The position numbers and the translations under genes are program-made. A DNA stretch of 64,000 bases, taken from NCBI RefSeq assembly GCF_024584785.1, contig NZ_CP074112.1, forward strand, positions 1,984,001-2,048,000, read 5' to 3'. The notes below the pieces were generated by a model. The model made no database searches and was not told the DNA's origin. It saw only the letters and a list, made by a program, of their open reading frames with translations. This DNA comes from Idiomarina loihiensis (GTDB lineage Bacteria; Pseudomonadota; Gammaproteobacteria; Enterobacterales; Alteromonadaceae). Below, one piece after another: positions 38,265 through 47,824 of the stretch. Position 1 is the first letter of the stretch. Each line of letters starts with the position of its first letter.

Positions 38265-38393
38265 ACTAACTCTCCTCTTGCCCTTCGGCGAATCGCTGCG
38301 CAGCGGTTTAGCATGCGGGCGCTTAATTTTCTGGTACACTATCGGTTATTCACTTGAACATAAACACCTACGGTCATGCACAAGGACCCTTTC

Positions 38394-38912
38394 ATGAATC
38401 ATGATGGTAATTCAAACCACGCTGATGACGATTTTTTAATTAGTAAATCGCAGCTCAAGCGTGATGCCGAAGCTCAACAAGAGCTCGGCTTAAAACTGGT
38501 TAATTTGTCTGACGGTAAACTTGCCAAGATCCCTCTTGATGAGGATCTTTTTGATGCCATAAAATTAGCCCAACGCATTCGTAATACACGCGAAGGTTAC
38601 CGCCGCCAGCTACAACTGATTGGCAAAATGATGCGCAATCGTGATACGGCTGCGATTGAACGCGGCCTGGCTGAACTCGAGCAATCACACGACGAACAAA
38701 ACGCGTTATTTCATCAGTTAGAAAAATACCGCGACCACATTTTAGCTGACGGCGATGCCGCTATTCAGCAGTTTTTAGCCGCTTATCCACACGCTGATCG
38801 GCAGAAATTACGGCAATTTTATCGCCAAGCTAGCAAACAGCAGCAACAAGGCAAAGCCCCAGCTGCCGCGCGCGAGTTGTTCAAATATTTACGTGAGGTG
38901 GCCACCGTTTAA
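38394..38912 (+). CDS. darP: DarP (YjgA), 50S assembly-associated protein
   Basis: Ribosome-associated protein of the UPF0307/DarP family. The ATG at 38394 (172 residues) has AAGGA seven bases upstream; an ATG at 38376 is less likely. Acidic N-terminus [19 protein letters not shown], the motif [15 protein letters not shown] and the helical [16 protein letters not shown] fit the family. Its TAA overlaps the convergent tldD TAA. The pmbA/darP/tldD neighbourhood is common in this group. Confidence 0.93.
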   Translation: MNHDGNSNHADDDFLISKSQLKRDAEAQQELGLKLVNLSDGKLAKIPLDEDLFDAIKLAQRIRNTREGYRRQLQLIGKMMRNRDTAAIERGLAELEQSHDEQNALFHQLEKYRDHILADGDAAIQQFLAAYPHADRQKLRQFYRQASKQQQQGKAPAAARELFKYLREVATV

Positions 38913-40375
38913 TCGGTGCCACCCACAGTTAACGCATCCAGTTTCAAGGTAGGCTGACCTACTCCAACGGGCACGCTTTGTCCGTCTTTGCCACACACCC
39001 CTACGCCATTATCTAAGGCTAGGTCGTTACCTACCATAGACACCATGCGCATGGCCTCTGGGCCATTACCGATAAGGGTTGCGCCCTTGATAGGTGCGGT
39101 AATTTTGCCATCCTCAATCAAATAGGCTTCTGACGCTGAGAACACAAATTTACCTGAGGTGATATCTACTTGGCCGCCAGCAAACTGCGGCGCATAAATC
39201 CCTTTTTTGACACTGGCAATGATATCAGCCGGGTCGCTTTCACCACCGAGCATGTAGGTATTGGTCATGCGCGGCATAGGTAAATGAGCATAGCTTTCAC
39301 GGCGTCCGTTACCGGTTGGCGCAACACCCATCAAGCGGGCGTTCATTTTGTCTTGCATATACCCCTGCAAGCGGCCTTTTTCAATCAACACATTGTAGCC
39401 TGCTGGCGTACCTTCATCATCGATAGCTAACGAGCCACGGCGGTGATCTATGGTACCGTCATCGACAATAGTGCACAGCTCAGAGGCGACTAATTCGCCC
39501 ATCTTGCCGGCGTAAGCCGAGGCGCCTTTACGATTAAAGTCACCTTCGAGGCCATGGCCGACCGCTTCGTGCAGCAACACGCCTGGCCAGCCGGCGCCTA
39601 AAACCACCGGGAAGGTTCCTGCCGGCGCAGGACGCGCTTCTAGATTCACCAGTGCTTGGCGCACCGCCTCGTCGGCAAAGGTCTGCCAGCGCGGCTTAGC
39701 GCCCGCCAGCGTCTCACTAAAATAGTCATAACCAACCCGCGCTCCACCGCCCGCACTGCCGCGTTCACGGCGGCCATCATGTTCCACCAGCACGGTACAG
39801 TTAACCCGACAAAGCGGCCGAATATCCGCTGCGAATGTGCCATCGGTGGCGGCAATCAAGACTTCATCGTAACTCCCGCTGATGCTGGCAATCACTTCTA
39901 CGACGCGGCTATCTAGGCTACGCGCATAAACATCCAGCTCACGTAACAGCTCAATTTTCGCAGTTTCGTTTAGGGTTTCCAGCGGGTTTAATGGTGCGTA
40001 GCGTTGCACATAAGGGCTGGCAGTTAGCACTTTTAGTTGCCCTTGTTCGCCCGCGGCGCTAATACCACGAGCGGCACTGCTAGCTTGCTGTAAGGCCAGT
40101 GGCGAAATATCATCGGCGTAGGCAAATCCGGTTTTGTCACCCTGCACGGCCCGCACACCAAGACCTGTTTCAATATGAAAACTGCCTTCTTTGACAATGC
40201 CATCTTCAAGCACCCAAGATTCGTTCACACTGCTTTGCAGGTAAATATCGGCAAAATCAATGGTGCCGGTATACAAGCGTTGCAGGGCTTGCTGCAACTG
40301 TTCGCTATCCAGCTGATGCTGAGTTAATAAATTATCGTAAACCCGTGAAAATTCAGGTTGGTTAGGTAACTGCAT
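38909..40375 (-). CDS. tldD: TldD, zinc metalloprotease
   Basis: Catalytic subunit of TldD/TldE, which degrades unfolded peptides. The ATG at 40375 (488 residues, [15 protein letters not shown]) follows AAGGG at six bases; a longer frame to 40468 runs through the nitrilase gene. The metal site is [11 protein letters not shown] (HExxxH class), and [20 protein letters not shown] closes the protein. Start overlaps the upstream nitrilase stop by 14 bases. Confidence 0.95.
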   Translation of the reverse strand: MQLPNQPEFSRVYDNLLTQHQLDSEQLQQALQRLYTGTIDFADIYLQSSVNESWVLEDGIVKEGSFHIETGLGVRAVQGDKTGFAYADDISPLALQQASSAARGISAAGEQGQLKVLTASPYVQRYAPLNPLETLNETAKIELLRELDVYARSLDSRVVEVIASISGSYDEVLIAATDGTFAADIRPLCRVNCTVLVEHDGRRERGSAGGGARVGYDYFSETLAGAKPRWQTFADEAVRQALVNLEARPAPAGTFPVVLGAGWPGVLLHEAVGHGLEGDFNRKGASAYAGKMGELVASELCTIVDDGTIDHRRGSLAIDDEGTPAGYNVLIEKGRLQGYMQDKMNARLMGVAPTGNGRRESYAHLPMPRMTNTYMLGGESDPADIIASVKKGIYAPQFAGGQVDITSGKFVFSASEAYLIEDGKITAPIKGATLIGNGPEAMRMVSMVGNDLALDNGVGVCGKDGQSVPVGVGQPTLKLDALTVGGTD

Positions 40376-41282
40376 GAAGACCCTTCTTGGTTTCAGAAAA
40401 ATGCGTCGCAACCGGAATGTCGCGCCGAATTTTAGTAAGTTCATTAATATCCACCAGCGCGCTGGCATAGCTTACGCTAGTGGCGTCAGATTCTGCTAAG
40501 ATGCGGCCCCAGCCATCACAAACCAAGGCATGACCGAATGTTTCACGGCCATTAGCGTGTACCCCAGCTTGGGCTGCCGCAACTAAAAAGCATTGTTGCT
40601 CAATCGCGCGGGCCCGCGTTAGCACGTGCCAATGGGCTGCACCTGTCACTTGAGTGAAAGCCGATGGCAGCAACAAGATGTCGGCACCTTGCTCTCGTAG
40701 CGCCCGAAAGAGTTCAGGAAAGCGCACATCGTAACACACCGCCAAGCCTAATACGCCAAACTCGGTGGCCACTGTTACCACCTCGCTGCCCGCCTGAGTC
40801 CATGCGGATTCGCGGTAGCTGCGGGTGTTATCGGCGACATCGACATCAAACAAATGCATTTTGTTGTAGCGAGCCACACACTCCCCTTGGGGATTAAAGA
40901 CTAAGCTAGCGGCGCTAAATTTAGCAGCCTTGGCATCATCTACAATAGGTACGGTACCGGCCACTAACCAGATCTGATGTTGGCGTGCCAAATCAGCTAA
41001 TTGCTGCTGCAACGGTGCTTGGTCAGTTGCAGGCTTGGCAGCTTGATTATCAGAGAGCAGCGGTAGCTCGGCTAACTCGCGCTGGGCTTTGTCGCCGGCG
41101 CCGAAACATAAGCAGGCCTCAGGCAGCACCACCAGTTGCGGCCGATGGCTGGGCAGTTGAGCTAGTAGCTGCTGAATTTGTTGCAGGTTTTGTTGTGGCT
41201 GTGGCTGACTGTTCAGTTGCAGCGCCGTCAGTTGTACCCGTCGCGGCGCTGGGCTGGCTTGGTTGTTCGCCTGATTGTTCAT
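40362..41282 (-). CDS. Nitrilase-family carbon-nitrogen hydrolase (Nit1/YbeM-like)
   Basis: Predicted amidase, 306 residues; similar proteins next to tldD hydrolyse damaged glutathione or other omega-amides, but the substrate is not readable here. Catalytic triad: Glu in [11 protein letters not shown], Lys in [10 protein letters not shown] and Cys in [12 protein letters not shown]. The ATG at 41282 is preceded by a perfect AGGAGGT at five bases, so I accept this start although it puts the first 164 bases inside the 3' end of yhdP in another frame. The first 30 residues are Gln/Asn/Ala-rich. Confidence 0.9.
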   Translation of the reverse strand: MNNQANNQASPAPRRVQLTALQLNSQPQPQQNLQQIQQLLAQLPSHRPQLVVLPEACLCFGAGDKAQRELAELPLLSDNQAAKPATDQAPLQQQLADLARQHQIWLVAGTVPIVDDAKAAKFSAASLVFNPQGECVARYNKMHLFDVDVADNTRSYRESAWTQAGSEVVTVATEFGVLGLAVCYDVRFPELFRALREQGADILLLPSAFTQVTGAAHWHVLTRARAIEQQCFLVAAAQAGVHANGRETFGHALVCDGWGRILAESDATSVSYASALVDINELTKIRRDIPVATHFSETKKGLHAVT

Positions 41283-44200
41283 TAAGCACCTCCTGCGGAA
41301 TTGGGGCATCGCGGCTGCTCCGCGCAACCTCAGTGATCTCAGGTTGATCGATGGTACCGCTGATTTTATATTCTAAGCGACTAATCACCTTAGCATCGTG
41401 CAGCATACGGTCAATCACCAAGGCGGCTAAACCCGAGGGTGGGTTAATCATCCATGCCAAAATCACCGGCAAACTTGAGGTTACTTTAGGCACAAACTGC
41501 AGATTATAGTCGAGTTGGCTGTTCACCAAGTTACTGCTACCGCGCACTTCCATATCACCGGCGGCGCCTTCTAGGCGGGTATTATCCGTATTGACCACAC
41601 CTTGATTAATGCTAAAGTCGCCGGCAAAGCTGGTGTAAAACAGGCCGTTGGCAAACACATCGCGAAAATCAAAACGCAGCTTACGCAAAATACTGTCTAA
41701 ACTAAGTAACGAGAAGAGCCGCGCGCCGCGATCACTCACTTCGTTAAGATAGCCTTGACTTAATTGCCAGTTCACTTCGCCATTAAGGGTATCGCTGTTG
41801 TATTGATAGGGAGCACCTTGCCAGCCTAAGTCAAAAATAAAAGTAGCTCCGCTATCTTTGACCATGCTAGTAATTTCGTATTCCTGTAAAAACCGACCAA
41901 AATCATCAGAATCGAGGCGCCCGGTAAAACGGGTTTCAGCTGGTTTATCAGCTGCTGCCAAGCGCCAAAAGCCACTCACCGCGAGCGTATGGTTATTTTG
42001 GTCAGAGCGAAACTCCTGTACCGTTAGCTGTTCTGGTTGGGCATCAATCGCAATCGCTACTCGACCTAAATCATAAGGCCCATAACGACAGCGCTCACAG
42101 CTGAACTTAATATTGGGAACACTGTTAAAGTTCGCAGGTGCTGATAATTGAGCTAGGCGCTGATCTAAGTCTGCAGCGACTGCGTTAGCGACCACCTCGT
42201 CGCTATCAGTATCACTCTCTGTTTTAGCGGCTGGTGCGAGGGCTGCAGGCAAAGCGAGTTCCAAGTAATCGGCATCAATCTGTAACAAGGATTGCGGGCC
42301 GCTTTGGACAAGACCAAGATCAGCCGAAGTTTGATCAGCGGTCAGCCGGCCGCGCCATTCGCCATTTTCCGGCCAAGCGACAAAAGCAACCTCGGTAAAC
42401 TGATGTTCCAACAAGGTTAAATCAGGCGTTACCAACTGAATTAAATCAGGTTTAAGCACACTCACTAGCTCACTGTCACCGGTGCCCGCAGGGAGCTTCT
42501 CAGCTAACGCTGTCCAAGCTGCTAACCAACTATCCACCTTAATCGCAGGGGCATTAACATCAATAGTGAAGGTTGGATTAACGCGCACCACGTTAGGGTT
42601 AGGGGCCTGACTAAAGTCTTTCCCGAGGCGCATGTAACCGTTGCGCAACTCTGAGCCATCGCCATTCAGCTGTACTTCAGCTAACCAACTGTCATCCAAC
42701 TCGGCATTAATCAATAGACTTTCGCTACTGCCGGATACCTGCAACTGTAAATCGCTGGCCTGTCCGCTAGGCTTCTTAAGCGGTGCAGGTAAATCAAGTT
42801 GTACTTGGCTTAAGTCTGCGCTTTGATTCCAACTGAATGAATAACCGCCGTCTTTAGGTAAACTCAAGTTAAAATCAGCCTGCCAAGCACTGGTACCCAT
42901 GGCCAGTGGCGCGAACTTATCTAAAGCCCAGTCTCCTTGCGCCTTAACCTGGACAAAATAATCGTCGCTGCGAGACTGACCGCGTAAATCAATTTGATTT
43001 GGAAAGCCCTGCCAGGTCAAGCTTAGATCCTCAGCACTGATCTCGTCATTACGATAAGACACGGTGCCATTCACCTGTTCAAACTGTTGCTGCAGGCTAG
43101 CTACATACAATTGATTATCGGTTAGAGTGGCAGCCCCCTCGGCAATCACCTGCTGGCCTTCACCAAAAGGAATGGTGAGCTGTAGCGTGCCCTGCATGGC
43201 TCCCGTTAGTTGCAACTGGGTAAAGGTAGCCCCTAGAGAATCTGCCAGTGGGCTATCTTCAAACACCGGCTGTAAGTGCTTACTATCGCCTTGAATGCTA
43301 GCACTTATATCGAGCTGTAAAGGCTTGCCAATAATGTTGGCTATCACCGTATCTACTCGTGGTAACTGAATATCGCCTAGCAAACCTTGTTCAGCGACTA
43401 TGTGCATGCGCTCATTATGGAATTCCACCACCGCTTCAGCATCATAGACCGGACGCCAATCAGGCTGAAATTGATAGATTAAATCACTCACTCTGGCGCG
43501 AGCCTGAAACACGCCACGTTGATTGATGTAGGGGAAGTCCGCAATAGTGCCACGCCACACCATCGCCAAATCTTGCGCTTGAGCGGCTTGAATGGCGACA
43601 CTTAAGTAGTCGTGTAGATCATCCCCCATCACCAGCGGCAAATGATTCCGCAGGGTTTCCGCGCTAATGGGGGTGGTATCCAAACTTTCGGCATGGGCAT
43701 TCACCATCACCGAGTCGGCGGTAGGATGAATCAGTGCCGCCACCGCCAACTGCATGCCTGGCAAGCCCAAATAGCTGTTGGGATAGACCTCAACTTGCCA
43801 GTCTGCTTGGCCCCAATCAACGCGGCCATGCATATCGAGAGCGGTTATCGGCCAGGGCCGGTCTGGATGCAAAGCAGCACTTTGAATGACCATGTCTTGC
43901 CCGTGTAAATGCCAACTTACTTGTTGGCCGGTGCCATGTAATTCCAATTCAGCATTCTGTAGGCCAGGAATACCTGCAGCTTCTTGCCATGCCAACTGTT
44001 GGCCGCGTACATACCAACGCGCCGCTTGGTTAATGTCATGGTCGAAAACGATATCAAGTTCACCGCCAACCTCACGACGACTCATCTCATCGCTCAGTTC
44101 AACGCCGCGCGACCCTAACAGGTTGGCCAATTGCAGGAGCGGCGCAAGGGGGATCTTATTAGCGCTTAAACGAGTTCGCGCTGGGGTCTGTTGCCAACTG

Positions 44201-45162
44201 AAGGTAGGGAGGAGCCACTGCTGTTGATTGTGGGTAATAGTCATGGGGCTACTATTCACTAGCCAGCCATCGCCTTCCGGTTGCAGTTGCAACTGTCCGC
44301 TTGGAATCCGCAAATGATGTTGCTGTTCGCCTACCCGCCACGCCAATTGGTGTTCGCCTAATTCTAATAGACCTTGGGTAAAGCTATTCTGGGCGAAGTT
44401 AAGCCACATGGTGAAATTAAACTCAGCTTGCTGAATTTGGGTATCGACAATCTGTTGTTGTAACCAAGGGGTAATATCTACCTGATTCGCCGCCACGTAA
44501 AACTGCCCGGATAACGCCTGCGGATCATTGCCATGTACGTCAATGATCAAATCTAAACTCTGCTCGGATACTCCAGTAAAACTAAGTTCGCCCACCCCTT
44601 GGTGGCGCGCGCCGCGGTTCATCCAGCTTAACCGCTGTACTTGAATCGAGCGCTTCACCCCAATCAAGTTAACCAATTCAATCACGCTATCAGATACTTC
44701 GACATGATCAAGCTGGGTCAGAAGAAAACGCAGCAAGGTATCTGGTAATTCTAAACTACCGGCGTTATCTTGTTGGGTATCACGCAGGTCATATTGCAAC
44801 CGCAGGCCGCTAAAGTTCACCTGCTCAAATTGCAGCGACGCCGAGGTAACACTTTGCCAAAAATTAAATTGCACGCGAGCTTCGTCAACACTCACTTGTG
44901 AGTTGAGGTTGGTGGCGGTTTGTAGGCGCACATCATGCAACACCAACTCAGGCCCTGCGCTACTCCAATCGGCACTTAAAGTGCCCACATCTGCTTGCAC
45001 TTGATACTGGGCAGCTAAGAGTTGCTCAACTTGTTTGGTCACGTCAGGAATTTGCGGTAACAGATAGCGCAAGCCAGTTAGCAGCATCGCAAAAAGCACC
45101 AGCGCCGAAGCTAGTGAATAAAGCAGGGTCCGAAATAACCAGCGTGCGGTAAATCTCAACAT
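41119..45162 (-). CDS. yhdP: YhdP, AsmA-like inter-membrane lipid transport protein
   Basis: Giant envelope protein of 1347 residues, of the AsmA/TamB-like group thought to move phospholipid to the outer membrane with TamB and YdbH. One N-terminal inner-membrane helix (about 14-33) is followed by a long beta-strand-rich periplasmic region and the C-terminal conserved block (SQGYLNEVSDRGARLFSLLS; FDFRDVFANGLFYTSFAGDF, about 1150-1200; LDYNLQFVPKVTSSLP). The last 55 residues are a Ser/Thr/Ala/Gln tail that coincides with the overlap with the nitrilase gene. Four bases from rng. Confidence 0.94.
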   Translation of the reverse strand: MLRFTARWLFRTLLYSLASALVLFAMLLTGLRYLLPQIPDVTKQVEQLLAAQYQVQADVGTLSADWSSAGPELVLHDVRLQTATNLNSQVSVDEARVQFNFWQSVTSASLQFEQVNFSGLRLQYDLRDTQQDNAGSLELPDTLLRFLLTQLDHVEVSDSVIELVNLIGVKRSIQVQRLSWMNRGARHQGVGELSFTGVSEQSLDLIIDVHGNDPQALSGQFYVAANQVDITPWLQQQIVDTQIQQAEFNFTMWLNFAQNSFTQGLLELGEHQLAWRVGEQQHHLRIPSGQLQLQPEGDGWLVNSSPMTITHNQQQWLLPTFSWQQTPARTRLSANKIPLAPLLQLANLLGSRGVELSDEMSRREVGGELDIVFDHDINQAARWYVRGQQLAWQEAAGIPGLQNAELELHGTGQQVSWHLHGQDMVIQSAALHPDRPWPITALDMHGRVDWGQADWQVEVYPNSYLGLPGMQLAVAALIHPTADSVMVNAHAESLDTTPISAETLRNHLPLVMGDDLHDYLSVAIQAAQAQDLAMVWRGTIADFPYINQRGVFQARARVSDLIYQFQPDWRPVYDAEAVVEFHNERMHIVAEQGLLGDIQLPRVDTVIANIIGKPLQLDISASIQGDSKHLQPVFEDSPLADSLGATFTQLQLTGAMQGTLQLTIPFGEGQQVIAEGAATLTDNQLYVASLQQQFEQVNGTVSYRNDEISAEDLSLTWQGFPNQIDLRGQSRSDDYFVQVKAQGDWALDKFAPLAMGTSAWQADFNLSLPKDGGYSFSWNQSADLSQVQLDLPAPLKKPSGQASDLQLQVSGSSESLLINAELDDSWLAEVQLNGDGSELRNGYMRLGKDFSQAPNPNVVRVNPTFTIDVNAPAIKVDSWLAAWTALAEKLPAGTGDSELVSVLKPDLIQLVTPDLTLLEHQFTEVAFVAWPENGEWRGRLTADQTSADLGLVQSGPQSLLQIDADYLELALPAALAPAAKTESDTDSDEVVANAVAADLDQRLAQLSAPANFNSVPNIKFSCERCRYGPYDLGRVAIAIDAQPEQLTVQEFRSDQNNHTLAVSGFWRLAAADKPAETRFTGRLDSDDFGRFLQEYEITSMVKDSGATFIFDLGWQGAPYQYNSDTLNGEVNWQLSQGYLNEVSDRGARLFSLLSLDSILRKLRFDFRDVFANGLFYTSFAGDFSINQGVVNTDNTRLEGAAGDMEVRGSSNLVNSQLDYNLQFVPKVTSSLPVILAWMINPPSGLAALVIDRMLHDAKVISRLEYKISGTIDQPEITEVARSSRDAPIPQEVLNEQSGEQPSQPSAATGTTDGAATEQSATATTKPATNSAATSSTAQPSAATGGAA

Positions 45163-45166
45163 GGGG

Positions 45167-46633
45167 CTACATCATCACCACGTCAAACTGCTCTTGGTTG
45201 TACATAGGCTCGGTTAAAACCTTAACCTGTTTGCCAATAAACACCTCAAGTTCAGCCAAAGCATGGCTCTCTTCGTTCAGCAGCATGTCGGACACTGCTG
45301 CCGAGGCATACACCACGAAATGATCGGCCGCATACGCACGGTTCACCCGCACAATTTCTCGCATCACTTCATAACAGACGGTTTCAACCGTCTTCATTGA
45401 GCCACGTCCACTACACACTGGGCATTCGGTGCAGAGCACGTGCTCCAAGCTTTCGCGGGTGCGCTTGCGTGTCATCTCCACCAAGCCTAAGGTGGTGAAG
45501 CCGTTAATCGAAGTTTTGGCGCGATCTTTAGCAAGAGCTTGCTCAAGGCTGTGCAATACCCGTCGTTTATGATCTGCGTTTTGCATATCGATAAAATCAA
45601 TAATGATGATACCGCCTAAGTTACGCAGCCGCAGTTGCCGAGCGATTGCCTGAGTCGCCTCGATGTTGGTATTAAAAATGGTTTCTTCGAGATTGCGATG
45701 CCCAACAAAACCACCGGTATTGATATCTATGGTGGTCATAGCTTCCGTTTGGTCAATAATGATAGAGCCACCGCTCTTCAGCTCAACTTTACGCTCGAGT
45801 GCGCGTTGCACTTCATTTTCAACATCAAACAAGTCAAAAATAGGACGCTCGCCGCTGTAGTACTCAAGGGCATTGCTGAGCTCAGGAATAAACTCTTGGA
45901 CAAACTCGCGCAGTACATCGTAAGTAATGCGTGAATCAACCCGAATACGTTCAATTTCATCGCCAACAAAATCACGTAAAATACGGCAAGATAAATTCAA
46001 ATCTTCGTACACTATACCAATTTTCCGCATGCCTTTGCGGCGCTTTTGAATGGTGTCCCAGAGCCGCCGCAAAAATTTCGCGTCGCGCTGTAAATCGTCA
46101 TCGGCTGCGCCCTCGGCGGCGGTACGTACAATAAAGCCACCGTCTTCATCGCAATAAGGCTGGGCGGCGGCTTTTAAACGGTTCCGTTCGGCTTCGTCTT
46201 CAATCCGCTGTGAAATACCAACATGCGGCGATTGTGGCATCAACACCATGTAGCGTGAAGGAATAGTGATGTCGGTGGTTAAGCGCGCGCCTTTCGTACC
46301 AAGTGGGTCTTTGACCACTTGCACCAGAATTTGCTGCCCTGGGCGCACTAATTGAGCGATATCTGCGGTGGTGACATTGTTCCGCGATAGCTCTTCTTGA
46401 TCAATGTGGGTCACGATATCGGACGCATGCAAGAACGCCGCTTTATCTAAGCCAATATCAATGAAAGCGGCCTGCATCCCAGGCAGCACTCGCGATACTT
46501 TACCCACATAAATATTACCCACTAAGCCACGCTTGGCTTGGCGCTCAATGTGGATTTCTTGCAATATACCGTTTTCGATCAGCGCCACGCGAGTTTCGGT
46601 GGGCGTGACGTTCATTAAAATTTCTGCACTCAT
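45167..46633 (-). CDS. rng: RNase G
   Basis: Single-strand endoribonuclease that matures 16S rRNA 5' ends and decays some mRNAs. 488 residues: S1 domain (about 36-125, GLVGNIYVGKVSRVLPGMQ), catalytic DNase-I-like domain with Mg ligands in TTIDINTGGF and IIDFIDMQ, and the Zn-link CPVCSGRG. No RNase E-type scaffold, hence RNase G. The mreBCD-maf-rng-yhdP order is the classical one. Confidence 0.96.
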   Translation of the reverse strand: MSAEILMNVTPTETRVALIENGILQEIHIERQAKRGLVGNIYVGKVSRVLPGMQAAFIDIGLDKAAFLHASDIVTHIDQEELSRNNVTTADIAQLVRPGQQILVQVVKDPLGTKGARLTTDITIPSRYMVLMPQSPHVGISQRIEDEAERNRLKAAAQPYCDEDGGFIVRTAAEGAADDDLQRDAKFLRRLWDTIQKRRKGMRKIGIVYEDLNLSCRILRDFVGDEIERIRVDSRITYDVLREFVQEFIPELSNALEYYSGERPIFDLFDVENEVQRALERKVELKSGGSIIIDQTEAMTTIDINTGGFVGHRNLEETIFNTNIEATQAIARQLRLRNLGGIIIIDFIDMQNADHKRRVLHSLEQALAKDRAKTSINGFTTLGLVEMTRKRTRESLEHVLCTECPVCSGRGSMKTVETVCYEVMREIVRVNRAYAADHFVVYASAAVSDMLLNEESHALAELEVFIGKQVKVLTEPMYNQEQFDVVMM

Positions 46634-46644
46634 GCGTGTTACTC

Positions 46645-47355
46645 CTACTGCTGACCGCCTGCTTGCTGCGTCTCAACACGCGTTAATAATTCTGCTGTTT
46701 CATATAACGGCAGCCCCACCACGGCAAAATAGCTGCCTTGCAAGTGGGTGACGAAGCGTCCCGCTAAGCCTTGAATACCATAACCACCAGCTTTGTCTTG
46801 CGGTTCACCGCTGGCCCAATAAGCTGCAATCTCACCCTCACTTAAGGCTTTAAAACTCACCTCGGTGGCGACCATAGTTGCCATAGTCACGTCCGTTGTC
46901 GGCTCTAGTGGTGCACTCTGAGTCACCGCTACGGCAGTTAAAACCGTATGAGTGGTGTCACTTAGCAACTGCATCATGCGTTGAAAATCGGCAAAATCAC
47001 GCGGCTTTTCTAACACCTGTTCGTGCGCTTGTGCATAACCAACTACAACCACAGTATCAGAACCTAGCACCAAGCTGTTGGTCGTGGTGTTCGCCGTTGC
47101 CTTGGTGCGCCACAAGGTTGCACCGGCTTCGGCTTTACTGATGGCGAGACGCTGTACATAGGCCGCTGCAGATTCACTTGGCGTGCGCTGTTCGGGAACC
47201 TGTGGTAACACCACCTGAAACGGCCTCCCCAACAGCTGCAATAGCTCAGCCCGCCGCGGCGACCCCGACGCCAACACCAACGGCCACGCTGCGGGCTTAT
47301 TGGATACCAGGTTATTGGATACCAAGTTACTGAATACCACGTTATTGGATACCAT
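46645..47355 (-). CDS. maf: Maf/YhdE nucleotide pyrophosphatase (dTTP/UTP)
   Basis: House-cleaning pyrophosphatase. Core motifs are LASGSPRRAELLQLLG, GSDTVVVV and DKAGGYGIQGLAG, the last two typical of the YhdE class. Up to 236 residues from ATG 47355, but homologues begin just before the LASGSPRR motif. The extra 20 residues come from a 15-bp tandem repeat whose units begin ATG, GTG, TTG and CTG, all in frame, so the real start is uncertain. Overlaps mreD by 14 bases. Confidence 0.92.
   Translation of the reverse strand: MVSNNVVFSNLVSNNLVSNKPAAWPLVLASGSPRRAELLQLLGRPFQVVLPQVPEQRTPSESAAAYVQRLAISKAEAGATLWRTKATANTTTNSLVLGSDTVVVVGYAQAHEQVLEKPRDFADFQRMMQLLSDTTHTVLTAVAVTQSAPLEPTTDVTMATMVATEVSFKALSEGEIAAYWASGEPQDKAGGYGIQGLAGRFVTHLQGSYFAVVGLPLYETAELLTRVETQQAGGQQ
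47296..47355 (-). repeat. 15-bp tandem repeat (4 units) at the mreD/maf junction
   Basis: Minus-strand units NTG-GTA-TYC-ART-AAS repeat four times, with N = A, G, T and C in turn. The first unit contains the mreD stop (GGT ATC CAA TAA) and the maf ATG, so the array looks like tandem duplication of the gene junction. In the maf frame it adds V-S-N-N-type pentapeptides. Confidence 0.9.
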
Positions 47356-47824
47356 AGTGCCGCCGATATTTGCGTAGAATCAGGTACACCCAGGGCCAAG
47401 CTATGGCCGACGAAATCACCGGATATAAATAGGACACATGAAACACCGCATCGTTCAGCCAATGCTCTAACTGATACACCAACACCCGCTTGATAAAAAT
47501 AAGCACCGCAACCACCAAGGCCTGTTGCGTTAGCGAGTAATTTCGAAAGCGCTGAAAATGACGAATCGGCGCATAGGCCATCACCAATAAGGCACTGGCG
47601 TAAATTCCAAAAACCGAGCCCATTAGAATATCCGTCATCAGCCCTAGAATCAGAACGGTTCCCATTCCTACGCGGTGGGGCAGCGCCATCAACCAATAAA
47701 TGATCACCAAACTTAACCAATCCGGGCGCCAAGCCTCTAAAAACAGCGGCATCGGCATCACCATCAGTACTAGCCCGATAATATAAGTAATAAACAGCGG
47801 TAATAATCCGGCTTTAATCCACAT
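47342..47824 (-). CDS. mreD: MreD, rod-shape membrane protein
   Basis: Inner-membrane part of the elongasome. The ATG at 47824 gives 160 residues (MWIKAGLLPLFITYIIGLVL), the family length, and AGGA lies upstream; an in-frame extension to 47926 sits inside mreC. Five to six hydrophobic segments. MGTVLILGLMTDILMGSVFG is the conserved core. Overlaps mreC by 11 bases; the stop lies in the tandem repeat. Confidence 0.94.
   Translation of the reverse strand: MWIKAGLLPLFITYIIGLVLMVMPMPLFLEAWRPDWLSLVIIYWLMALPHRVGMGTVLILGLMTDILMGSVFGIYASALLVMAYAPIRHFQRFRNYSLTQQALVVAVLIFIKRVLVYQLEHWLNDAVFHVSYLYPVISSAIAWPWVYLILRKYRRHYGIQ

Noticed and set aside
37000-40400. pmbA and tldD as a peptide-antibiotic maturation cluster
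   Set aside because: No precursor peptide or modifying enzymes nearby; this is the ordinary housekeeping TldD/TldE pair with darP.
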